Source: an uncultured Lachnospiraceae bacterium (GTDB lineage Bacteria; Bacillota; Clostridia; Lachnospirales; Lachnospiraceae). Taken from it: 6,363 bases of DNA. Below are positions 1 through 4,952 of this stretch, piece after piece (positions within the stretch are counted from its first letter, which is position 1; every line of letters starts with the position of its first letter). Position numbers and translations under genes: made by a program. Location: positions 1 through 6,363 of the forward strand of contig OMRF01000234.1 in assembly GCA_900313435.1 (NCBI GenBank). The letters are read 5' to 3'. Below the pieces are notes generated by a model that was not told the origin of the DNA, made no database searches, and was given only the letters and a program-made list of their open reading frames with translations.

Positions 1-74
1 AGGTTCAATGGAACCAGTCGCACTTCAAGTATTACAGGGTCTTCACGCATCTTCTCGAGATGTATTCTTTCTGA
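1..74 (+). CDS. 3' end of an unidentified protein (partial)
   Basis: An open frame enters from the left edge (first full codon at base 3) and stops at TGA 72-74. It encodes a 23-residue tail rich in aromatic and basic residues (VQWNQSHFKYYRVFTHLLEM then YSF). The stop lies 26 bases before the next start codon and just ahead of that gene's ribosome binding site, which is the spacing expected of two genes in one operon. The other two forward frames are also open over much of this stretch, so the choice of frame rests on the well-placed stop and on the composition of the peptide. The fragment is too short to assign a family. If it is real, the EAL gene downstream is probably co-transcribed with it, because no promoter is visible in the gap. 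Confidence 0.4.
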   Translation, partial: VQWNQSHFKYYRVFTHLLEMYSF

Positions 75-100
75 GGGATTTGTAGAGTGGAGCGATCTTT

Positions 101-2005
101 ATGGACAGATTCCTTTCGCTGAGTGATTATATCGTCACTCAGATATCTCCGATAGGAGAGGTCATCGTATTGACCATCTCCCTCCTGATATTTGTGCTCA
201 TCTATCTGACCAGGATCATCAGGGAGGCGGGCGCTGTTCTGGTGAGGCGGATGGTGATGATGTGCTTCTTCGCTTCCATTGTCAGGCTGGTCGAATACGT
301 CGTGATGACCGGCGGCACCGTCTCGAGAGCACTTGTCTATACCCTGAGGTGTGGCTATTACGGTCTCGTCCTGAGTGTCGTCTTCTTATTTGCGGCATAC
401 ATTCAGAGTGTTCTTAACAGAGGGAAAAAGGAAAGAAAGAGGGTCCTTTACATTTCCGGGATCACCGGTCTCATCGCGATAGCGTTTGATATTATCCTGT
501 CAATTTCCGGGGCTAACTTTTATCTGCTCTCCGACGGAAGGGTCAACAGTGTCACGGGAAACCCCCTGATAGTCTACATCCTTTTCATGTATATCGTGGT
601 CGTGGTGTCAGTCATAAGGACAGGTCGAAGGGTGTCAAACAGAGTAAGAGGAGGTATCATCTCATCCGCAATCCTCTCATCTGCGCTGATATTCGTCCAG
701 AATATGTTTAACAACCAGTACTGGCTGACCTTTGCCGTACTGCTTCCGATCATATCGGGCATCTTCATTTTTAATACCGGCTCCTATGACTCCTTATCAA
801 GTACGATGGTTCCCGAGATCCTGATCTCGGAACTTGATAAGGCACTGAAGAACGGTAAGAAAAAACATATGATGCTCATTGATGTAAGGGATCTTGAGGA
901 TCATCTAAAAAACGATCCGGAGTTCATTGATTCTTACAGAGGCTTCCTGAATGATATCGTAAGTCAAGGCCTCGTCTGCAGGATGTGGAACACAGGCATA
1001 GTGATATTGTATGACGGCCCCATGGATGCGGAAAAGATGGAAGTGGAGGAAGAGGTTATATGCCGGCGGCTCGACGGCCTTAAGGTAGGCTACAAGATCC
1101 TGTGCGTGGAAACAGACGAGCGGGTGACGAAGGCGGCGGAGTATATCGATCTTCTTGCCGGCATCAGAAAAAAGATGCCCTCCGGGAGCTGCAAGATAGT
1201 TGGTAACAAGGATTTTGAGCTGTTCTCGACGAACAGATATATATTGTCAGAGCTCATAGACATCTATTCAAAACGCGACCTTGATGATGAAAGGGTGCTG
1301 GCATTCTGTCAGCCGGTACTCAATCTTAAGACCGGAAAGTATGACACGGCAGAAGCCCTGATGAGGCTTTCACTGGAAAAGACCGGGATGGTCTATCCCG
1401 ACCAGTTCATACCGCTCGCCGAGGAATATCAGACGATCCATGTGATGACGCTCATCATACTGAACAAGACCTGCGCCTTTATCAGGAAGGCTTTGTCCGA
1501 AGGGCACGACATAAAGAGGATCTCGGTCAATTTCTCCATGCTGGATCTCAAGGAGGAGTCCTTCTGTAAGGAAGTCCTTGACATCATAGAAAAAAATAAC
1601 ATCTCGCCGGAAAAGATCGCCATCGAGGTCACGGAATCCCTTACATCAAGTGATCTTGAGGAGATCAAGCCGAAGGTCATCATGCTACACGAGAGAGGCA
1701 TCACCTTCTATCTCGATGACTTCGGGACGGGCTATTCAAACTTTGACAGGATAATGGAGCTTCCTTTCCAGATCATCAAGTTTGACAGAAGTCTCGTGAT
1801 CCAGTCTGCGAAGAACGACGAGAGCAGGTATATGGTAGGTTCCTTTGCGAAGATGTTCAGACACCTTGATTACAACATCCTTTTCGAAGGTGTCGAGAAC
1901 GAGGAGGATGAGAAGAACTGCAGGGAGATGGACGCGCAGTACCTTCAGGGCTACAAGTACTCAAAGCCCATACCGATCTACGATCTCGAGAGATTCGTAT
2001 CCTGA
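101..2005 (+). CDS. Membrane-bound EAL-domain c-di-GMP phosphodiesterase with degenerate GGDEF-like domain
   Basis: Predicted to hydrolyse cyclic di-GMP to pGpG at the inner face of the membrane, lowering a second messenger that controls motility and attachment. Residues 1-225 hold about seven hydrophobic helices (near 20-38, 50-68, 84-104, 114-136, 156-172, 184-202, 207-225), probably a sensory module of unknown ligand. Residues about 229-355 resemble a GGDEF fold, but the signature is gone: R294 is followed by MWNTGIVIL where RxGGDEFxIL is expected. The EAL domain (about 397-634) keeps the residues known for catalysis: E418 of EALMR, N477, E509 of IEVTE, D539-D540 of DDFGTGYS, K560, E596 of EGVE and Q616 of LQGY. 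By family knowledge it should therefore be active. The start is supported by GTGGAG at 87-92, 8 bases upstream. The gene ends inside the 3' end of convergent folC. Hydrolysis as the net activity is an inference; the signal sensed is unknown. Confidence 0.93.
   Translation: MDRFLSLSDYIVTQISPIGEVIVLTISLLIFVLIYLTRIIREAGAVLVRRMVMMCFFASIVRLVEYVVMTGGTVSRALVYTLRCGYYGLVLSVVFLFAAYIQSVLNRGKKERKRVLYISGITGLIAIAFDIILSISGANFYLLSDGRVNSVTGNPLIVYILFMYIVVVVSVIRTGRRVSNRVRGGIISSAILSSALIFVQNMFNNQYWLTFAVLLPIISGIFIFNTGSYDSLSSTMVPEILISELDKALKNGKKKHMMLIDVRDLEDHLKNDPEFIDSYRGFLNDIVSQGLVCRMWNTGIVILYDGPMDAEKMEVEEEVICRRLDGLKVGYKILCVETDERVTKAAEYIDLLAGIRKKMPSGSCKIVGNKDFELFSTNRYILSELIDIYSKRDLDDERVLAFCQPVLNLKTGKYDTAEALMRLSLEKTGMVYPDQFIPLAEEYQTIHVMTLIILNKTCAFIRKALSEGHDIKRISVNFSMLDLKEESFCKEVLDIIEKNNISPEKIAIEVTESLTSSDLEEIKPKVIMLHERGITFYLDDFGTGYSNFDRIMELPFQIIKFDRSLVIQSAKNDESRYMVGSFAKMFRHLDYNILFEGVENEEDEKNCREMDAQYLQGYKYSKPIPIYDLERFVS
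792..842 (+). repeat. Nested perfect inverted repeat inside the EAL gene
   Basis: The outer arms CCTTATCAAG (792-801) and CTTGATAAGG (833-842) are perfect 10-base complements. Between them lie inner arms CCGAGATC (813-820) and GATCTCGG (823-830), perfect 8-base complements separated by only CT. The resulting RNA could form a long stem with an 11-base bulge on the left side and a 2-base bulge on the right. The element covers codons 231-248, at the junction between the last membrane helix and the GGDEF-like domain. No T-tract follows on either strand, so it does not look like a terminator. Its function is unknown, and it may be coincidental. Confidence 0.6.
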
Positions 2006-3267
2006 GAGAGTACTATCCGGCGTATCTCGCCTTGAAAATAAAGAGAACCAAAGGAGCAGATCAGGTCTTCCCGGTCTGCTTTTTTTAGTGCCAGATCTAT
2101 CGCTTCCGAAACACTGCTGCAGGGGGTGGCAAGGTCTTCCAGTCCTGCTTTTTTGTTGATGAGGGCTGCGAGTTCCACGGCATCAAGTGCTCTTTCGCTT
2201 TTCGGAGTAACGGTGAAAAAGCATTTCGCCAAAGGAAGCATGATCTTATACATCCTTTCATAATCCTTGTCCTTAAGCACGCCGGAAATGAAGATCACTT
2301 TTTTTCCGGGGAAGTATGTAGTAAGGCTTTCGTACAGCACCTTCGCTCCTTCTATGTTGTGACCTCCGTCACAGAAGAACAGGGGGTCTCTTCGAAGGAG
2401 TTCAAACCGCGCTTCCCACCTTGTATCTTCGATCCCGCGCCTTATGGCATCATCCGGGATCGAAAGAAGTCTCGCCGCCGACACTGCAGTTGCTGCGTTC
2501 TGAAGTTGATAGGTTCCAAGGAGAGAAGTCTTTAAGGAAAGACCATCGACTGAAAAGCTCTGGCCCGAAAGATCTCTTGAGATAAGGAACGGTGTTTTGA
2601 CCTCATGAAATTTTGCGTTAAGAAGAGAGGCCTTTCTTTTGAAGACATCGGTCACCGCATCCTCTGACTGCTTTTGTACAAGGACAGGGCAGTTCTCTTT
2701 GATTATCCCTGCCTTTTCGGCAGCAATATCCGAAAGCGTATTTCCGAGGAAAGCCGTGTGGTCAAAGCTTATGGAGGTGATGATCGAAAGAAGGGGTTTC
2801 TTGATGACGTTTGTCGAATCAAGCCTTCCGCCCATTCCGGTCTCAAGCACCATGATGTCACAGCCTTTTCTGTAAAAAAAGAGAAAGGCGGCGGCTGTCA
2901 CTATCTCAAACTCCGTGGGATGCTCGGCTCCTGCTTTTTCCATTTCATCGCAGACTGCCTTTACGTCGGAAAAGACTTCTGCCGCCTCATCATCCGTGAT
3001 CGGAACGTTGTCGATCCTTATCCTTTCGTTTTCAGAGCCAATGGCGGGCGAAGTAAAAAGACCTGTCTTTTTTCCGGCCGCCATGAGGATGGAGGAAAGA
3101 TACGCCGAGACTGAACCCTTTCCGTTCGTTCCCGCAATGTGGATCGCGGGTATGAGATCATGTACGTTTGAAAGGCGCTCCATCAGCTCCATGATCCGCG
3201 ACAGCCCGAGTCTTGAACCGCGAGCTCTTGTCTCGTCTATGAATGAAAGCATTTCTTCTTTTGTCAT
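1978..3267 (-). CDS. folC: Folylpolyglutamate synthase / dihydrofolate synthase
   Basis: Cytoplasmic Mur-ligase-family enzyme that adds glutamate to folates in an ATP-dependent reaction. In many bacteria the same enzyme also joins glutamate to dihydropteroate to make dihydrofolate. The 429 residues match the usual length. Visible motifs are the P-loop GTNGKGS (46-52), ETGMGGRLDSTNV (142-154), SFDH (167-170), AEKAGIIK (183-190, with K185 at the position of the carbamylated lysine known in the family), GTYQLQNAATA (251-261), DGGHN (300-304, usually DGAHN) and GSLY (407-410). Whether it carries one or both activities cannot be read from these motifs. The ATG at 3267 follows AAGGAG (3279-3284 on the plus strand, reversed) with an 11-base spacer. 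A promoter candidate lies about 40 bases upstream of the start. The last 28 bases overlap the end of the convergent EAL gene, and no terminator for folC is visible just beyond its stop. Confidence 0.96.
   Translation of the reverse strand: MTKEEMLSFIDETRARGSRLGLSRIMELMERLSNVHDLIPAIHIAGTNGKGSVSAYLSSILMAAGKKTGLFTSPAIGSENERIRIDNVPITDDEAAEVFSDVKAVCDEMEKAGAEHPTEFEIVTAAAFLFFYRKGCDIMVLETGMGGRLDSTNVIKKPLLSIITSISFDHTAFLGNTLSDIAAEKAGIIKENCPVLVQKQSEDAVTDVFKRKASLLNAKFHEVKTPFLISRDLSGQSFSVDGLSLKTSLLGTYQLQNAATAVSAARLLSIPDDAIRRGIEDTRWEARFELLRRDPLFFCDGGHNIEGAKVLYESLTTYFPGKKVIFISGVLKDKDYERMYKIMLPLAKCFFTVTPKSERALDAVELAALINKKAGLEDLATPCSSVSEAIDLALKKADREDLICSFGSLYFQGEIRRIVLSQDTNLSRS
2055..2086 (+). terminator. Rho-independent terminator of the EAL gene, inside folC
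   Basis: AGCAGATC (2055-2062) pairs with GGTCTGCT (2073-2080), including one G-U pair. After an A-C mismatch, GG/CC pairs close a TCTT loop. Seven T residues follow directly (2080-2086). It sits 50 bases after the EAL stop codon, which is ideal for ending that transcript. It lies on the antisense strand of folC and is encoded by folC codons 394-405. On the minus strand the hairpin is followed by TCCTTTGG rather than a T-run, so it should not stop folC transcription. Confidence 0.85.
2428..2464. repeat. 10-bp perfect inverted repeat within folC
   Basis: TTCGATCCCG (2428-2437) and CGGGATCGAA (2455-2464) are perfect complements separated by 17 bases. The loop contains a small GCC/GGC pairing around TTAT. 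The repeat lies in the folC region encoding residues about 268-280. No T-tract is adjacent on either strand. A single repeat of this size in a window of this length is not far from chance, so no function is claimed. Confidence 0.4.
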
Positions 3268-3298
3268 ATATCGATCATCTCCTTGAAATGATAGTTCA

Positions 3299-3328
3299 CC
3301 GACAATTATACATTTTTTGTGCTATAAT
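3299..3328 (+). promoter_or_regulatory. Putative extended -10 promoter for the yitT-like/plsC/uvrA operon
   Basis: The consensus extended -10 TGCTATAAT ends with TATAAT at 3323-3328. A partial -35, CCGACA (4 of 6 matches), lies at 3299-3304 with an 18-base spacer. Transcription would begin near 3335, about 32 bases before the first start codon of the operon. The intervening DNA is AT-rich, as is usual in clostridial promoters. This is the best promoter in the window. Confidence 0.75.
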
Positions 3329-3333
3329 CGAAA
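3305..3333 (-). promoter_or_regulatory. Putative sigma-A-type promoter for folC
   Basis: Read on the minus strand, a perfect -10 box TATAAT occupies 3305-3310. A weak -35 (TTTCGA, 3 of 6 matches to TTGACA) lies at 3328-3333 with a 17-base spacer. Transcription would begin near 3298, giving a leader of about 30 bases before the folC ATG. The -35 is poor, so this promoter may be weak or need help. Confidence 0.55.
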
Positions 3334-3343
3334 AGTTACTTTT
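3331..3343. promoter_or_regulatory. 13-bp palindrome at the predicted transcription start
   Basis: AAAAGT and ACTTTT flank a single central T (AAAAGTTACTTTT), forming a perfect odd palindrome. It overlaps the predicted + strand transcription start near 3335 and the weak minus-strand -35 box. The position suits an operator for a dimeric regulator, but short palindromes in AT-rich DNA often arise by chance, and no known operator consensus is recognised here. Confidence 0.3.
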
Positions 3344-3366
3344 ACACCGTAAAAAAAGAGATCATT

Positions 3367-4236
3367 ATGAAAAAATCCGCCGGACTTTTTACAAAACAAA
3401 ATCTCATAGCCTTCATCATGCTTACGGCAGGAGCTGTCATAGCAGCCTTTTCCGTGGAGGAATTCCTTGTTCCCAGTCAGATCTTCGACGGTGGTGTCAC
3501 CGGTATCTCAATGATAGTCGGGAATTTCGTGAATATCCCACTGGGCGCGATAATCGTCGTCATAAATCTGCCTTTTATGATCTTCGGCCTTGTCAAGCTC
3601 GGGAAGGGCTTTATACTGCGAGCTCTTTACGCGATCATCGTTTTTTCCGTATTCACCTCGGTATTTGAGCATATGAAGAATGCGACCTATGACGCATTCC
3701 TCGGGACGATCTTCGGGGGCGTGATCCTCGGCGTCGGTGTGGGATTGGTCTTCAGGGGAGGCGGTGTTTTAGACGGGACAGAGGTTGTAGCGACCTATCT
3801 TTCGAGAAAGACCTCCTGGTCCACCGCCAAGATAGTGCTCATCATGAATGTTGCCATATACCTTATAGCGGGGATCGTCTTTGGTCTTGACAGGGGCATG
3901 TATTCACTGGTGATGTATTTCATTACCTCCCGCGTCATTGATATAGTTGAGATAGGGCGGGATAATACGAAGTCCGTAATGATAGTGTCAGACGACGGCA
4001 AGGAGATAGCAAAGCTGATCTACGAAAGATTAGGGCGTACCGTTACCCTTCTCAAAGGCAAGGGACTTGTCAGCCGGGAGGAGAAGGATGTGCTCTATTG
4101 TGTTATCACGAGGGCAGAGATGTTCGAACTTCGAAAGCTTTTGGAAGAGGTTCCCGGCAGCAGTTTTACAACTATATCCGATGTTTCCGAGATACTTGGA
4201 AATCATATCAAGTCAAATTCTGAAAGGAAGGAATGA
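3367..4236 (+). CDS. YitT-family membrane protein with C-terminal DUF2179 domain
   Basis: Integral membrane protein of the YitT family (DUF161 plus DUF2179), common in Firmicutes in several paralogues per genome; the transported substrate or role is not firmly established. The 289 residues match the usual family length. Hydrophobic helices are seen near 12-30, 57-77, 83-101, 111-130, 154-174 and possibly 178-191. The glycine-rich family segment after the fourth helix reads GLVFRGGGVLDGTEVVA (126-142), where many members have a GGSTGGTD-like sequence. Residues about 201-281 (KSVMIVSDD onward, through TLLKGKG and ITRAEMFELRKLL) match the soluble DUF2179 domain, which resembles small ligand-binding regulatory domains. 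AAAGAG at 3355-3360 serves as the ribosome binding site 6 bases before ATG. It is the first gene of an operon and its stop codon overlaps the plsC start. Paralogue identity cannot be settled by eye, so no symbol is given. Confidence 0.92.
   Translation: MKKSAGLFTKQNLIAFIMLTAGAVIAAFSVEEFLVPSQIFDGGVTGISMIVGNFVNIPLGAIIVVINLPFMIFGLVKLGKGFILRALYAIIVFSVFTSVFEHMKNATYDAFLGTIFGGVILGVGVGLVFRGGGVLDGTEVVATYLSRKTSWSTAKIVLIMNVAIYLIAGIVFGLDRGMYSLVMYFITSRVIDIVEIGRDNTKSVMIVSDDGKEIAKLIYERLGRTVTLLKGKGLVSREEKDVLYCVITRAEMFELRKLLEEVPGSSFTTISDVSEILGNHIKSNSERKE
4224..4231 (+). promoter_or_regulatory. Ribosome binding site of plsC, which has two tandem ATG starts
   Basis: AAGGAAGG lies just before ATGATG. The first ATG (4233) forms an ATGA overlap with the upstream stop codon. 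The second ATG (4236) has the more typical spacing from the leading AAGG, about 8 bases. The two choices differ by one methionine only. The purine-rich site lies inside the end of the upstream gene, as expected for translational coupling. Confidence 0.7.
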
Positions 4237-4952
4237 TGTTCAGAGGTTTTGTCTGCATACTGTTCCTGTGCCTTCTCTTTGTTCTGATCCCGTTTGTTCT
4301 GCTTTTTGGCGCGCTTTCAGGGCTTAAGGGCAAGGAGGCGGGAAGGCGATTCTACAGAGGCTTTGTCAGGCGGTCGCTTAAGGTAATAGCAAAGATAAGC
4401 GGCGCGAAGCTTACCGTCACCGGGGCAGAGAACTTTAAGGACGGGGATTCTTTTCTCTTTGCGGGAAATCACCAGAGTTATTTTGACATAGTTCTCGCAT
4501 ACAGTTTTCTTCCCGAGCCCACATACTTTGTCGTGAAGGATGAGTTCAAAAAGATCCCCGTGCTGGGATTTTTTGCGAAGCGGATAGGCTGCCTTTTCAT
4601 AGACCGCGAGGATCCGAGAAAGGCGATGTCAACAATAGTTGAGGCCACGGAAATACTCAAGGAGAAAAGAGGTTCTGTCTTCATATATCCCGAGGGGACA
4701 AGGAGCAAGGACGGACAGGTTCATGAGTTTCATTCCGGGTCATTCAGGGCAGCGATAAAAAGCGATACGCCGATCATACCTGTCGCGGCAAAAGGGACGA
4801 GAGATGTCTGGGAAGAGCATCCTGCAAGGCTTTGTGCAGCTCCTGTCAGGATATCCTTCCTATCTCCGGTGCTTCCCGGGGATCTTTCCCCTGATGAAAA
4901 GAAGCATATAGGAGAACATGTAAGGCTGATGATCGAAGAGGCAAGAGGATAA
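4233..4952 (+). CDS. plsC: 1-acyl-sn-glycerol-3-phosphate acyltransferase
   Basis: Acylates lysophosphatidic acid at position 2 to give phosphatidic acid, the precursor of membrane phospholipids, at the cytoplasmic membrane face. The 239 residues match the family's usual size. A hydrophobic N-terminal helix (about 6-28) should anchor it. The four acyltransferase motifs are visible in order: the catalytic HX4D motif in NHQSYFD (H80 and D85), motif II FIDRED (122-127), motif III YPEGTRS (152-158) for glycerol-phosphate binding, and motif IV IIPVAAKG (181-188). The LPA acyltransferase reaction is the likely one, though related acyltransferases share these motifs. The start overlaps the upstream stop by 4 bases and the stop overlaps the uvrA start by 1 base, so it is the middle gene of a tightly coupled operon. 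Confidence 0.93.
   Translation: MMFRGFVCILFLCLLFVLIPFVLLFGALSGLKGKEAGRRFYRGFVRRSLKVIAKISGAKLTVTGAENFKDGDSFLFAGNHQSYFDIVLAYSFLPEPTYFVVKDEFKKIPVLGFFAKRIGCLFIDREDPRKAMSTIVEATEILKEKRGSVFIYPEGTRSKDGQVHEFHSGSFRAAIKSDTPIIPVAAKGTRDVWEEHPARLCAAPVRISFLSPVLPGDLSPDEKKHIGEHVRLMIEEARG

Noticed and set aside
2..15. GGTTC-AATG-GAACC inverted repeat at the left edge, resembling an SOS operator
   Set aside because: The half-sites are in the wrong order for the Gram-positive LexA box (GAAC-N4-GTTC), and the site lies inside the likely end of the upstream coding region.
1384..1400. CGGGAT-GGTCT-ATCCCG hairpin in the EAL gene
   Set aside because: Six-base arms within coding sequence and no T-tract; expected by chance at this length.
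1590..1640. Possible minus-strand terminator for folC at the A-run 1590-1596
   Set aside because: There is a T-run on the minus strand, but no stable hairpin precedes it, and it is nearly 400 bases past the folC stop.
53..1991. Three copies of the palindrome TCTCGAGA (53-60, 321-328, 1984-1991)
   Set aside because: They fall in different reading frames and uneven spacing; given how many 8-mers could recur, this is not convincing as a repeat family.
2674..3114. Plus-strand open frames opposite folC (also 2639-2875 and 2915-3286)
   Set aside because: They mirror the folC coding strand, have low-complexity or disordered translations, and lack convincing ribosome binding sites.
3243..3668. Plus-strand frame spanning the divergent promoter region and the start of the YitT-type gene
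   Set aside because: It overlaps the YitT-type gene in another frame, starts inside folC, and its translation is Arg/Ser/His-rich without motifs.
3678..3699. GAATGCG/CGCATTC inverted repeat in the YitT-type gene
   Set aside because: Seven-base arms with an 8-base loop inside coding sequence, no T-tract, close to chance expectation.
4122..4136. GTTCGAAC palindrome followed by TTCGAA near the end of the YitT-type gene
   Set aside because: It lies within conserved DUF2179 coding sequence, encodes MetPheGluLeuArg, and matches no known operator arrangement.
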